Counted from the first letter of the stretch, positions 43,124-52,041 are shown. The stretch: 59,317 nt of DNA from Pseudomonadota bacterium (GCA_005776725.1 SXOO01000232.1:1-59317), one strand, 5' to 3'. Notes: generated by a model from the sequence alone, not told the origin. Made by a program: numbers and translations.

Positions 43124-43570
43124 ATGAGCGTTGACGTCCTCACCGAGGCAGTAATCAACCGGCCCGTCACGGAGGTCTCGGCCTTCGCCGCTGAGCCTTC
43201 CAACGCGCCGAACTGGTACGTGAACATCAAGGCCGCCGAGTGGAAGACCGAGCCGCCGCTGCGCGTGGGGAGCCGGGTCGCGTTCGTCGCGGAGTTTCTC
43301 GGCAAGCGCCTCGCCTACACCTACGAGTTCGTCGAGTGGGTGCCCGGAGAGCGGCTGGTGATGCGCACGGCGGAGGGGCCCTTCCCCATGGAGACCACCT
43401 ACACGTGGACCGCCGAGGGCAGCGGGACTCGGATGACCTTGCGAAATCGCGGTACGCCCACCGGGTTCTCGAGGCTCATGGCGCCGTTCATGGCCATGGC
43501 GATGCGCCGGGCCAACACCAAGGATCTGGCGCTCCTGAAGCGCCTCCTCGAGAGCGCGCCGCCACCTTAG
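43124..43570 (+). CDS. SRPBCC (START-like) family protein
   Basis: 148 aa, cytosolic. The polyketide-cyclase/START fold is recognisable: MSVDVLTEAVINRPVTEV as strand and helix 1, FAAEPSNAPNWY (the P-x-N-x-P-x-W motif), VGSRVAFVAEFLGKRLAYTY, EWVPGERLVMRTAEGPFPME and TWTAEGSGTRMTLRNRG, then a C-terminal helix (LMAPFMAMAMRRANTKDLAL). Such proteins form a hydrophobic pocket for lipids or metabolites. Ligand unknown. A GTG at 43091 is a possible earlier start; the ATG is at the family's usual position. Confidence 0.85.
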   Translation: MSVDVLTEAVINRPVTEVSAFAAEPSNAPNWYVNIKAAEWKTEPPLRVGSRVAFVAEFLGKRLAYTYEFVEWVPGERLVMRTAEGPFPMETTYTWTAEGSGTRMTLRNRGTPTGFSRLMAPFMAMAMRRANTKDLALLKRLLESAPPP

Positions 43571-43585
43571 GCCTGCGGCCCAGCG

Positions 43586-44860
43586 TCAAGGGCGGCGGGT
43601 GTCGCCACCTCGGTCGGCGCCGTCCGTCAGCACGATCCGCGCGCCGCGCTGGAACGTGAAGTACGCCCAGGCCCAGTTCAGGAACACGCTGACGCGGTTC
43701 TTGAACCCGATGAGGAACAGGATGTGGACGAAGAGCCAGAGGAGCCACGCCGAGAGCCCCGAGAGGCGCAGGCTGCCCACCTCCGCCACGGCCTTCTTGC
43801 GCCCGATCGTGGCGAGCGAGCCCTTGTCCACGTAACGAAACGCGGTCGTCGGGCGGCCGGCCAGCCGCGCCAGCGCGTTCCGCGCGGCCAACCGCCCGGA
43901 CTGGATCGCCACCTGGGCCACGCCCGGCAGGGGGCGACCGTCTTGCTCGAGTGCGATGAGGTCGCCCACCACGAAGATCTCCGGGTGCTCCGGCACGGAC
44001 AGGTCCGGGGCCACACAGACGCGCCCGATACGGTCCACGGGTGCGCCGAGCGCCCGGCCGAGCGGTGACGCGGCCACGCCCGCGGCCCAGACCACCGTCC
44101 CCGCGCGAAGGGCCTCGCCGCTCCCCAGGCGAACGCCGTCGCCGTCGACATGCACGACGCGCTCACCGAGGCGTAGCTCCACGCCCAAAGCGCGGAGGGC
44201 GGCGCCTGCGCTCTCCGACAGCTCTGGCGTATAAGTCGCGAGGACGCGAGGCCCGCCCTCGATGAGCACCACGCGGGCCTTGCTCGGATCGATGCGCTTG
44301 AAGTCGCCCGCCAGCGTCTGGCGAGCCACCTCGGCGATCGCGCCCGCCATCTCCACGCCGGTGGGCCCCGCGCCCACCACCACGAAAGTGAGGGCGGCGG
44401 CCCGGCGCTCGGGATCGGCCTCGAGCTCGGCGCGCTCGAAGGCCAGGAGGGTCCTCCGCCGCACCTCCATCGCGTCCTCGAGCGTCTTCAGGCCGGGAGC
44501 GAAGCGCTCCCACTCCGGATGACCGAAGTAGTCGTGGCGTACGCCGGTGGCGACGATCAAGGCGTCGTACGGCAGGCCCGGGCTCCCCTCGAGCTGCACG
44601 TCGCGCGCGGCGGTGTCCACGCCGACCACGTCCGCGAGGAGCACGGTGGTGTTCGGGAAACGCCCGATCACCTTGCGGATCGGGGACGCGATGTCTGTCG
44701 CCGCGAGGCCCGCGGTGGCCACCTGGTACAGGAGCGGCTGAAAGAGGTGGTGGTTCCGGCGGTCGACGAGGACGACGTCCACCGGCGCCTTGCGGAGCAT
44801 CCGGGCCGCGTAGAGACCACCGAAACCGCCACCGAGGATCACGACACGTGGACGAGGCAT
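43586..44860 (-). CDS. ndh: Type II NADH dehydrogenase (NDH-2 family)
   Basis: 424-aa single-subunit flavoprotein on the inner membrane that oxidises NADH and reduces quinone without pumping protons. The FAD motif VVILGGGFGGLYAARML is at residues 6-22. LVDRRNHHLFQPLLYQVATA is the family's second signature. The NAD motif is FVVVGAGPTGVEMAGAIAE, and IFVVGDLIALEQDGRPLPGVAQVA is present near 300-325. The C-terminus holds the membrane anchor LSAWLLWLFVHILFLIGFKN and WAWAYFTFQRG. The ATG is chosen because the FAD motif follows at once. Upstream in-frame codons overlap the neighbouring divergent gene's promoter region. Confidence 0.92.
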   Translation of the reverse strand: MPRPRVVILGGGFGGLYAARMLRKAPVDVVLVDRRNHHLFQPLLYQVATAGLAATDIASPIRKVIGRFPNTTVLLADVVGVDTAARDVQLEGSPGLPYDALIVATGVRHDYFGHPEWERFAPGLKTLEDAMEVRRRTLLAFERAELEADPERRAAALTFVVVGAGPTGVEMAGAIAEVARQTLAGDFKRIDPSKARVVLIEGGPRVLATYTPELSESAGAALRALGVELRLGERVVHVDGDGVRLGSGEALRAGTVVWAAGVAASPLGRALGAPVDRIGRVCVAPDLSVPEHPEIFVVGDLIALEQDGRPLPGVAQVAIQSGRLAARNALARLAGRPTTAFRYVDKGSLATIGRKKAVAEVGSLRLSGLSAWLLWLFVHILFLIGFKNRVSVFLNWAWAYFTFQRGARIVLTDGADRGGDTRRP

Positions 44861-44964
44861 GGCGCCACGGTGGCATCTGGAGCAGGCGCCGTCGACTTCC
44901 CCGGTCGGTTGAACTTGCAGGCCGGGGTCTGGCCGGTGCAGGCTGCGCCGCACGGAGGACGGTG

Positions 44965-46431
44965 ATGCGAAAGATCTGGCTGGTTTTCTCGGTGGCGCTG
45001 GCGTGTAGCTCGGAGGGAGGCGACACGACCGCTGCTGACACCTCAGCCGCGGTCGACGTTGGCGGCGAGGCCGACATCGCGGCGCCCACGGAAGACGTCG
45101 CAGTCGATACGGCCGAGCCGGTCGACGTCCCTGCGGCGCCTGACGTGCCCACGGAGGCCCCGGACGCAACCGAGGTGCCGGACATGGGGATGGACCCGGA
45201 CGTGGCTGCCGTGGAGGACGTCCCGGATGTGCCGGTCTGCGTCCCGGCCTGCGAGGGTAAGAACTGCGGCCAGGACGGGTGCGGCGGTGTCTGCGGGTAC
45301 TGCAACGCCGACTTCCCGGAGTGCGTCGAGGGCGTCTGCCAGCCCTATTGCCCCACCTGCCAGCAGCACGGCACCGTCCTCGCGCCCGAGGGCACCATCC
45401 CGATCCGTGGCGCCCTGGTCTGGGCCACGAAGACGCCGCCCTCCTCGTTCCCCGAGGGGGTCTTCTGCGACACGTGCGTCGATCTGCCGAAGGGCACCCC
45501 TCACGCCTTCAGCGGCGTGGACGGCAAGTTCAACCTGCCGATCACCAGCGAAGGTGAGTGGACCATCGTGGTGCAGAAGGGCACGTTCCGGCGCGTCCGC
45601 ACCCTGAACATCGTCGCGGGGCAGCAGGAGCTGGGGAAGGAGGTCACCGCCCTCCCCTCGAAGACCGACCTGGCCGCCGGAGATCAGATCCCCAGCATGA
45701 TCGTGGTGGCTGACACCTACGACGAGATCGAGAACACGCTCGGCAAGCTGGGGCTGGGAGAAGTGGACGAGTGGGGCTACCTCGACGAAGGCACCGAGTC
45801 GTTCGAGCTGGTCGACGAATACGACGCGGAGGAGCTCTTCACGGACGAAGCGGAGCTGGCGAAGTACCAGATCATCTTCATGCCCTGCGCGTCGGGCTGG
45901 TTCTTCCCCACCCTCGAGGCCGCGGACGTGCAGGGGCGCCTTCGCGAGTGGGTCCAGAAGGGCGGCCGCCTTTACGTCACGGACTGGTCTTACGACATCC
46001 TGAAGGTGCTGTTCCCCGATCCCATCAAGTGGCTCGGTGACGATGGAGATCTCGACTCGGCGCAGCTGGGCTCGTCCTACGACGGCAAGGGGCAAGTGCT
46101 CGACGACGGCCTCAAGCTCTGGCTGGACGGCCAAGGCCTCACCCAGTTCGACCTCCTGGCCAACTGGACAATCATCGAGTCGGTCTCGAAGTACACCGCC
46201 CCGGACGTGGATGGGACGCTGGTGGAGATGGAGCCGACGGTCTGGATGAACGTGGTCACGCCGGATGACGGCTCTCGCCCCGCCACGGTCAGCTTCCAGT
46301 GGGGCTGCGGGCGCGGGATGTTCTCTACCTACCACTCCGAGGACGGAGAGGACTTCCTGCCGCAGGAGAAGTCGCTGGCTTACATCCTGTTCGAGGTCGC
46401 GCTCTGCGCAGACACGAAGTACGAGCAGTAA
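44965..46431 (+). CDS. Lipoprotein with carboxypeptidase-regulatory-like and glutamine-amidotransferase-like (ThuA/DUF4350-type) domains
   Basis: 488 aa. Leader MRKIWLVFSVALAC ends in a lipobox; residues 15-85 are an Asp/Ala/Pro/Val linker. A Cys-rich module follows (CVPACEGKNC through CPTCQQHG, ~93-140), then a beta-sandwich with TVLAPEGTIPIRGALVW and FSGVDGKFNLPI (~145-230) like CarboxypepD_reg. The remainder resembles class-I-GATase-like folds: IPSMIVVADTYDEIENTL, KYQIIFMPCASGW, LREWVQKGGRLYVTDWSYDI and ATVSFQWGCGRGMFSTYHSE, with Cys in MPCASGW at a nucleophile-like place. GGAGG lies 7 bases before the ATG. No enzyme activity can be assigned. Confidence 0.78.
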   Translation: MRKIWLVFSVALACSSEGGDTTAADTSAAVDVGGEADIAAPTEDVAVDTAEPVDVPAAPDVPTEAPDATEVPDMGMDPDVAAVEDVPDVPVCVPACEGKNCGQDGCGGVCGYCNADFPECVEGVCQPYCPTCQQHGTVLAPEGTIPIRGALVWATKTPPSSFPEGVFCDTCVDLPKGTPHAFSGVDGKFNLPITSEGEWTIVVQKGTFRRVRTLNIVAGQQELGKEVTALPSKTDLAAGDQIPSMIVVADTYDEIENTLGKLGLGEVDEWGYLDEGTESFELVDEYDAEELFTDEAELAKYQIIFMPCASGWFFPTLEAADVQGRLREWVQKGGRLYVTDWSYDILKVLFPDPIKWLGDDGDLDSAQLGSSYDGKGQVLDDGLKLWLDGQGLTQFDLLANWTIIESVSKYTAPDVDGTLVEMEPTVWMNVVTPDDGSRPATVSFQWGCGRGMFSTYHSEDGEDFLPQEKSLAYILFEVALCADTKYEQ

Positions 46432-46437
46432 GGCCGC

Positions 46438-47988
46438 TCAGTACACCGTGACGAGGCTGAACGACACGTTGTGGTCGAAGTCGCAGAAGCGCTCGCCGGA
46501 GAACCCGAAGCCGTAGAAGAGATCCAGGCCCAGCTCATCGAAGAGCAGGAGGTGGACGCTGGGGCCGAGGCTGTCGGCCACGGCGGCCAGGTTTCCCCCG
46601 CCCGAGCGGTCACCGAATACCGAGAAGTCATTGAAGATCCCCAGCTTCAGGCGGTCCCGATAGACGGAGAACCGCGCCGCGAGCTCGAGGGAGCCTACGG
46701 CCCGCACCCAGTACCGCCCGCCGAAGCTCACGCGCTGGGTGGGCCCTGAGAGCTGCAGCTCGTCCGCGAGCGTGACGCCCCCTTCGACATACGCGGCGTC
46801 ACCGCGGATCAGGAAGTCGTGGTGGCCGGCCCGCAGCACCCACTGCCCGCTGAAGCGCGCGTCGACGAACCACCGCGCGTCGTCGTCGAGGGCCGCGAAG
46901 AACGAGCCCCTCAGCTCGGAGCGGAGGTCGCGGCGCACGACCTCGGGGGTGAAGACATGGTGAGCCGTGAAGCGAAGCCCGTAGCGCAAGAGCTCGGGCG
47001 CAGCGTCCGGGTGAACGGGCTCCTTCGGCGTGAGGTCGAAGAAGAGGTGGTGGTGGACGCCGATGCCCGCCGTGGCGACAAAGGGCGGGACCAGGAACGA
47101 CAGCGTGGCGAAGCCGTCCGTGCGCACCACGTAGTAGGCCGAGTCGCTCACTTCGACGCGGGCGTCGTCGGACACGCCCACGCCCGCGTCCACGCCCCAG
47201 GCGAGGAGGCCGCCGGCGAACGGCGGAAAGCGATACCCGAGGTCGAGGCGCCCATGAACCCACTGGAAGCGGGGATCTGCGTCGAACAGATAGCGCCGGT
47301 ACGGCACGCCGACCCCCAGCGCGAGGCTGAGGCGGTCACCGGTGGCAAAGGGGTCCTTGAGGCGCACGCCGAGCTCGGGCAGAAGCCCGTAGGTCGCGTC
47401 GAGCGACGCGCCGAAGCGAAAACCGAAGGACTCCGTGCCTGCCGCAGGGAAGATGTGCAGCGTCCGCGTCGGGGTGATCACCCCGAGGGAGTTGGCGGAC
47501 CCGTCGTCGGCCTCGTCCACCCGATACGTGGCGCCAACGAGACCGTACTTCACGGCGAGCACATCCATGGCCTGGCGCACCGTCCGCGCGTGGAAGACCC
47601 CGTGAGGAAGGTCCATGATCACGCGGAAACGCGCCGAGTTGTAGATGCTGGTGCCGTGGAAGACCACCGAGTGGATCACCCCCTCGTCCACGTCGAACCG
47701 CGGTATGCCCTCGTCGTCGGTCCCGTAAGACACGCGGGCGAAGGAGTAGCCTTTTCGCCGGTAGAGCCGCTCGACCTTGCGGGCCGCTTGGATGCCCCAG
47801 GTGTCGACCTGCTCCCGAGCGGCTGGACGCTTCGCGATCATCTTGCGGACTAGGGTCGGCTCCAGCGCCTCCACTCCGACGAGGGCGTACCCGTCCGTGG
47901 CAGGCGGGGTCGCCCCCGCGCCGAGGGCCGCGCAGAGAGCCAGGCTCAGCCACAAGCGTGAACCTGCGGCCCTTCGGGATGCGTACAT
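46438..47988 (-). CDS. Omp85/BamA-superfamily outer-membrane protein with POTRA region
   Basis: 516 aa. Signal peptide (LWLSLALCAALGAGATPPATD). Residues ~25-160 look like one to two POTRA domains (YALVGVEALEPTLVRKMIAK, AARKVERLYRRKGYSFARVSY, DEGVIHSVVFHGTSIYN). From ~175 on, amphipathic strands with small loops make a barrel (LSLALGVGVPYRRYLFDA, YGLRFTAHHVFTPEVVRRDL, FGGRYWVRAVGSLELAARF) and the chain ends in Tyr (NVSFSLVTVY), as barrel assembly requires. The ATG at 47988 has AGGG 8 bases upstream; GTG at 47997 is possible. Not the housekeeping BamA: POTRAs are fewer and the barrel lacks its L6 VRGF motif in recognisable form. Role in export or tethering unknown. Confidence 0.72.
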   Translation of the reverse strand: MYASRRAAGSRLWLSLALCAALGAGATPPATDGYALVGVEALEPTLVRKMIAKRPAAREQVDTWGIQAARKVERLYRRKGYSFARVSYGTDDEGIPRFDVDEGVIHSVVFHGTSIYNSARFRVIMDLPHGVFHARTVRQAMDVLAVKYGLVGATYRVDEADDGSANSLGVITPTRTLHIFPAAGTESFGFRFGASLDATYGLLPELGVRLKDPFATGDRLSLALGVGVPYRRYLFDADPRFQWVHGRLDLGYRFPPFAGGLLAWGVDAGVGVSDDARVEVSDSAYYVVRTDGFATLSFLVPPFVATAGIGVHHHLFFDLTPKEPVHPDAAPELLRYGLRFTAHHVFTPEVVRRDLRSELRGSFFAALDDDARWFVDARFSGQWVLRAGHHDFLIRGDAAYVEGGVTLADELQLSGPTQRVSFGGRYWVRAVGSLELAARFSVYRDRLKLGIFNDFSVFGDRSGGGNLAAVADSLGPSVHLLLFDELGLDLFYGFGFSGERFCDFDHNVSFSLVTVY

Positions 47989-48062
47989 GCCGCGCACCCT
48001 ACCGCATACGAGCGGCGATGGCCGAGCGATGGTTCGTCCCCTTACCCCCCGGGGGGCGGCGA

Positions 48063-49280
48063 TCAGTGCGGGTGCGGCTGCCCGGTCGGCGCGGCGCCCA
48101 TGAACCAGTCCATGTCGTAGTCGTGGAAGATCACGAGGTAGTCGCGAACGATGCGCGTCTCCTCCTCGGGGCTCACCACCACGAGCGCGCCAAAGAGCCC
48201 GCGAGTGACGTTCTCGACGGGGCGGGCGTGGTCATGGAGCGGCCACGTCCCCGGGGTGTCGGCGAGCCACTCCTGCGTGACCGGCGTGCCGCCCGGCAGG
48301 ACGACGTCCTCAGGCATGCTTCCGTCCTCGGTGACCGGATAAGCCACGCCGTGGGGGTGTAACGAGACGGGCGCCTCGGCCATGGCGTTGCGGAGGTGCG
48401 TACGGATGCGCGTGCCTTGCCGTACCACGATCGCCAGAGGCTGGAAGGTCTCAGGGTTCACCGTGGCCGCCACCTCCTCGGCAGTGGCCGACTCGAAGGC
48501 GTCCGCCGCGACGGGAACATAGACCCGCGCCGGACGCTCCATGCCGATGAGCTCGGAAAAGCCGGGGATGAACTCGCGGGCCACGACCAACGGCACCTCG
48601 GCCGCGACCAGCCAAACGTCGACCGTCTCGCCGGGCCCCCCGACGGGCGCCGGGAGCTGGACGGGGAAACGCTCAGGCACCTTCGCGTCTGCGGGGTGGA
48701 CGCGGAGGAGCCCCCACATACCCGACGCAATGTGGGGCTCCACATGGCAGTGATACATCCAGTCGCCGGGCCCGGCCCGCGGGGTGGGGTCCTCCGCCCC
48801 AGCCCCAGCGAAGAACTCGATCCCGTCGTACACCTCAGCCGGCATGAGGGGCGCGACGTCGCGCCACCACTCGCCGTCACGCCAGACGTGGCCGTGTACG
48901 TGGAAGTCGTGCATCGAGGGGCCGTACGAGACGACCCGGATCCTCACGCGCTCGCCCACACGGGCCTCGAGGACCGGCGTGAGCGGATCCGGGAGGCCGT
49001 GGGCCTCGCCCATCATGAGCTCGGCCTCGCTCTCCGCCGGGTGTCCGGCGGCCACCTCCAGGAGGTGCCTCGCGTAGAGGTTCTCGGAGCGGAAGTTGAG
49101 CGAGTGCCCGTGGTTGCACATCGCGTGGGCTGCAGCGCCTTCCCCCATGACCATGCAACCGAAGCGGATCTGCTCGGCGGTGAGGCTGAACGCGGACGTA
49201 GCGTCGGCGCTGTCCACGTGGGCTGTCTCGGCCGCCGTGCCGCACCCGGCAGCCAGCACCCAGGCGAAGAGGCGGCGCAT
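48063..49280 (-). CDS. Two-domain multicopper oxidase lipoprotein with N-terminal type 1 copper site
   Basis: 405 aa. Leader MRRLFAWVLAAGC gives a lipoprotein. Two cupredoxin halves are visible. The first has MHDFHVHGHVW (His124, 127, 129) and YHCHVEPHIASGM (His177, Cys178, His179, His183, Met188), so it holds the type 1 copper and half of the trinuclear cluster. The second has LHPHGVAYP (His308, 310) and WPLHDH (His349, 351), the other half. All ligands needed for an oxygen-reducing oxidase are present, in the order opposite to common laccases, and like the last then first domains of ceruloplasmin. The ATG overlaps the stop of the YtkA-like gene (TGATG). Copper or iron detoxification is plausible; substrate unknown. 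Confidence 0.9.
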   Translation of the reverse strand: MRRLFAWVLAAGCGTAAETAHVDSADATSAFSLTAEQIRFGCMVMGEGAAAHAMCNHGHSLNFRSENLYARHLLEVAAGHPAESEAELMMGEAHGLPDPLTPVLEARVGERVRIRVVSYGPSMHDFHVHGHVWRDGEWWRDVAPLMPAEVYDGIEFFAGAGAEDPTPRAGPGDWMYHCHVEPHIASGMWGLLRVHPADAKVPERFPVQLPAPVGGPGETVDVWLVAAEVPLVVAREFIPGFSELIGMERPARVYVPVAADAFESATAEEVAATVNPETFQPLAIVVRQGTRIRTHLRNAMAEAPVSLHPHGVAYPVTEDGSMPEDVVLPGGTPVTQEWLADTPGTWPLHDHARPVENVTRGLFGALVVVSPEEETRIVRDYLVIFHDYDMDWFMGAAPTGQPHPH

Positions 49281-49915
49281 CAGTCGACCACGACGGGGAA
49301 GACCAGGGTCTCGGTGCTACCGGCCCGCTTCACGTCGACCTGGACCTCCCAGTCGCCGCCCATGGAGGGCAGGAGATCGGTGATGGTGTACACCCCGCCC
49401 GATCCGGCCACCTTGGGCGCCTTGGGACCGCCGTGTCCCATCGCCGCGTGGATGAAGCGCACCGCCAGGGTCGCGTCTTCGACGGGCTGTCCGTCCGCCG
49501 TGCGGATCACGAGGGTGGCCGTGCCGTTCGTGCCGAGCGACATGCCCGACTCGAGGCCCGCGAGCCACCCGAAGTAGCCTCCGCCGTCACTGACGACCTT
49601 GGCCCCTTCCGGCTCCGCGAGCGGGACGTCGGCGACGACCGCAACATCAGGCTCCTCGGTGCCACTGGTATCGGGCGCCTCTCCGCCGTCGGCGTCGAGG
49701 GCTCCACCGCCGCCGGTGTCGGGCGACTCTCCGCCGCCGGTGTCGGGCGACTCTCCGCCGCCGGTGTCGGGCGACTCTCCGCCATCGGCCGGCTGCGCGA
49801 CGTCGGAGCCGCCCGACGCGGCGTCGGCTCGACCGCCAGACGAGCTCGACTCACAGGCTTGGAGGGTGAGAAGGCCAAAGGTGAGGGTGAGCGTGAGCGT
49901 GGAGTTGTGGAGCAT
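49280..49915 (-). CDS. YtkA/FixH-like lipoprotein
   Basis: 211 aa. Leader ends in lipobox LTLQAC; GGAGG lies 7 bases before the ATG. The mature part opens with a Ser/Gly/Asp linker containing three GGGESPDT repeats, then an Ala/Glu/Pro-rich stretch. From ~115 a single beta-sandwich of the YtkA/FixH type follows: TNGTATLVIRTADGQPVEDA, VRFIHAAMGHGG and YTITDLLPSMGGDWEVQVDV, with the M-G-H and M-G-G-D-W motifs typical of copper-linked YtkA-like domains. The stop overlaps the start of the multicopper oxidase, so the pair is co-translated. A metal-delivery or sensing part for the oxidase is inferred. Confidence 0.82.
   Translation of the reverse strand: MLHNSTLTLTLTFGLLTLQACESSSSGGRADAASGGSDVAQPADGGESPDTGGGESPDTGGGESPDTGGGGALDADGGEAPDTSGTEEPDVAVVADVPLAEPEGAKVVSDGGGYFGWLAGLESGMSLGTNGTATLVIRTADGQPVEDATLAVRFIHAAMGHGGPKAPKVAGSGGVYTITDLLPSMGGDWEVQVDVKRAGSTETLVFPVVVD
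49707..49778. repeat. Three tandem 24-bp repeats in the YtkA-like lipoprotein linker
   Basis: Three perfect 24-base copies at 49707-49730, 49731-49754 and 49755-49778. On the minus strand they encode GGGESPDT in frame. They lie in the flexible linker, so copy-number change would alter its length only. Confidence 0.9.
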
Positions 49916-50018
49916 CTGAAGTCCTCCGACGATTCGAGTGCGATCTGGCCAACACGCCAAGCCGTTGTGACAGGGTCGACTGTAATATCACCGGAGCGCG
50001 AGAGCGCAGAGGTGAACC

Positions 50019-50046
50019 GGGCCGGGGAGCTCTGCTGCCCCGGCCC
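50019..50046. terminator. GC-rich 9-bp hairpin downstream of the MepA-HEAT gene
   Basis: GGGCCGGGG pairs with CCCCGGCCC around a 10-base loop, between the stop of the minus-strand peptidase gene (50102) and the YtkA-like start (49915). There is no T-run; a terminator for the peptidase gene is plausible but unproven. Confidence 0.4.
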
Positions 50047-50101
50047 CAACATGATTTCATCCGGACAAGCGCTGCGTCAGTAAGCGGTGGTCCGGGCCGC
50101 C

Positions 50102-51865
50102 TCAACGCCGGCGGAGATAGCCGTGCCGACGCAGCCAGCGGTTCCAATAACTCCAACGTTCGTAACGTGACCACGCCAGCGTGGAGGATCCGTCGTGGCG
50201 GGTGATGCGCATCAGCTGGCGGATGGCATTGAGGCCGACGGGCGCGTCGGCCTGAACCACCCCGAGCAGGGCCGCCGCCGCACGTTTGTCGAAGCGCCGC
50301 AGGGACGCGCCGGCCGCCGCGAAGCCTGCACGCCACCAGGTCTCCGGGTCCTTTCGCCCCTCGCGGTCCAGCCAGGCGCTCCACGCGGCGCGCACATTCG
50401 GGTCGTCGGCGGCGGCGACCCGAATGTTCGTGGCCTGCTCCAGGGCCTCGACGAGCGCGCGCCGAACCTCGAGATCCGGCTCTTCCAGCGCCGACGCCAG
50501 CAACAGGAGCACTCGCCGGTCCGGCGGCGCCAGCCGGAGCGCTCGGGCCGCAAGCGCGCGCAGCGACACCTGAGCCCCGTCCGCGTCGACCAGAGAGCGC
50601 GGCGCAGCGACGTGCTGCGCCAAGACACGCGCACTCGCGGGATCGCTGAACGCGCGCAGCGCTTCCACCGCGAGCCGTGCGCACGTGACGTCCGCCTCGA
50701 CCAGGAGCCGCGCTCCGATGCTGGCCGTGGCCGCGCGGACCTCGAGGGCGCCGAGGGCACGCAGCGCCTCCGCACGAACGGTGGGATCCGGATCTCCCGC
50801 GAGCGGGATCAGGGCGTCACCCGCCTCACGCGCGTCGAGAACCCGCAGCAACTGAGCCGCGTTGCGCCGCGTGGCAGCCTCGGGATCGCTCAGCAGCCGC
50901 CTCGCTCGGCCCGCGGACTCCGCCCGGACCGACGCGTTGGGAACGTAGCCCTCCGGCAGCTCCATGGTGTCCAAACAGCCCTCCGCGAGGTCGGCCTCTG
51001 GACAGACGATGCGCACGTGGAGGTGGTCATCGTGGGGGGCCGCGCCGAGCGGCTGGCGCAGGACCGCGGCGGCGCGGTCGATGAGCTCGGCGCGCTCGCC
51101 CCGCGCGGCTGCAAGGATGCGCGAGCGCAATGGGCGGGACACGAACAGGTACTGGAGGCGGATCGTCGGGTCTTGAAGAAGCGCCTTCACCAGCGTCCAC
51201 GAGCGGTCTGCGTCGAAGCGCACCGGCTCACCCGCGATGAAGCCCTCCCCCTTCCGATCGAGGCGAACGAGGTCGTGGAGCACCACCGGAGCACCCGCGG
51301 TGTCCGTGACGAAGAAGCCCAGATCGGCGTCGCGTCCCGAGTTGTGCGAGCGCGACCAGGGGATGTCGCCGCCACCGCCACGCGCCAAGTTGCCTACCGG
51401 CAAGCGCGACCCGGGATAACGCTCCGCCACTCGCCCGGCGGCGTTCACGATCGCGTCCACCAGCTCGTCCGTAGCGACGTTGGTGCCCCGCGCCGCCTGC
51501 GTGGTCATGACGTAGTGGTGGTCTCCCGTGAGCGAGAGCACCTTTCCCTGCACGATGTACCCGTCCGAGCTCGTCCCCACGGACACGGAGCCCGGCGTGA
51601 GGAAGGGCAGGCTCGGGTGCTCGCGCGGGATGGCGGCCAGTGGCAGCTCGCCGCGGTCATAGACCTCACGACGCCGCTCCCGGCGGTCGGGGCCCAGCCA
51701 GCCTCCCGCATCCGGCACCGCTTCGGCCACTGGGGCCGCAAGCCCCGACGGCTCCGGCGACACGCCTGCTGGGGCGGTAGACGGCGCCTCGACCCTCGGG
51801 GGCTCCTCGCGGGTGACCGGCTTGTCGGCGCAGCCAAGAGCCAGGAGCAGCAGCAGGCGTCTCAT
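50102..51865 (-). CDS. MepA-type murein endopeptidase lipoprotein fused to HEAT repeats
   Basis: 587 aa. Leader MRRLLLLLALGC gives a lipoprotein. Residues ~90-300 match penicillin-insensitive murein endopeptidase (zinc LAS peptidase that cuts D-Ala-mDAP crosslinks): SLTGDHHYVMTTQAARG, HNSGRDADLGF with His ~174 and Asp ~181, and HDDHLHVRIVCPEAD with the third zinc ligand near 275. From ~335 HEAT-type helical repeats follow, with frequent DP, AL and RA motifs: RRLLSDPEAATRRNAAQLLR, LIPLAGDPDPTVRAEALRAL, AVEALRAFSDPASARVLAQH and LLASALEEPDLEVRRALVEA. The fusion suggests binding to a partner that places the enzyme. Divergent from the methyltransferase gene at 52042. The ATG has AGGA upstream. Confidence 0.87.
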   Translation of the reverse strand: MRRLLLLLALGCADKPVTREEPPRVEAPSTAPAGVSPEPSGLAAPVAEAVPDAGGWLGPDRRERRREVYDRGELPLAAIPREHPSLPFLTPGSVSVGTSSDGYIVQGKVLSLTGDHHYVMTTQAARGTNVATDELVDAIVNAAGRVAERYPGSRLPVGNLARGGGGDIPWSRSHNSGRDADLGFFVTDTAGAPVVLHDLVRLDRKGEGFIAGEPVRFDADRSWTLVKALLQDPTIRLQYLFVSRPLRSRILAAARGERAELIDRAAAVLRQPLGAAPHDDHLHVRIVCPEADLAEGCLDTMELPEGYVPNASVRAESAGRARRLLSDPEAATRRNAAQLLRVLDAREAGDALIPLAGDPDPTVRAEALRALGALEVRAATASIGARLLVEADVTCARLAVEALRAFSDPASARVLAQHVAAPRSLVDADGAQVSLRALAARALRLAPPDRRVLLLLASALEEPDLEVRRALVEALEQATNIRVAAADDPNVRAAWSAWLDREGRKDPETWWRAGFAAAGASLRRFDKRAAAALLGVVQADAPVGLNAIRQLMRITRHDGSSTLAWSRYERWSYWNRWLRRHGYLRRR

Positions 51866-52041
51866 CGGGGGGCATCCTATGTGATCGGCGCCGCCGAGGC
51901 ACGGAAGGCGCCTCGCCACGCCGCGGGCGACCACCACGGCGCCACGCAGGTCCGACGCTGTCTTCACCCGGTCGCTGGTGGAGCACACCGAACTTCGGGT
52001 GTGGAAGCCGGCGCCAACCGCTTGCAGGGCCGGGCCCCAGC

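Noticed and set aside
51984..52003. Imperfect hairpin in the divergent region before the methyltransferase
   Set aside because: It sits upstream of both genes, has a bulge and no T-run, so a terminator role makes no sense; an operator is possible but unsupported.
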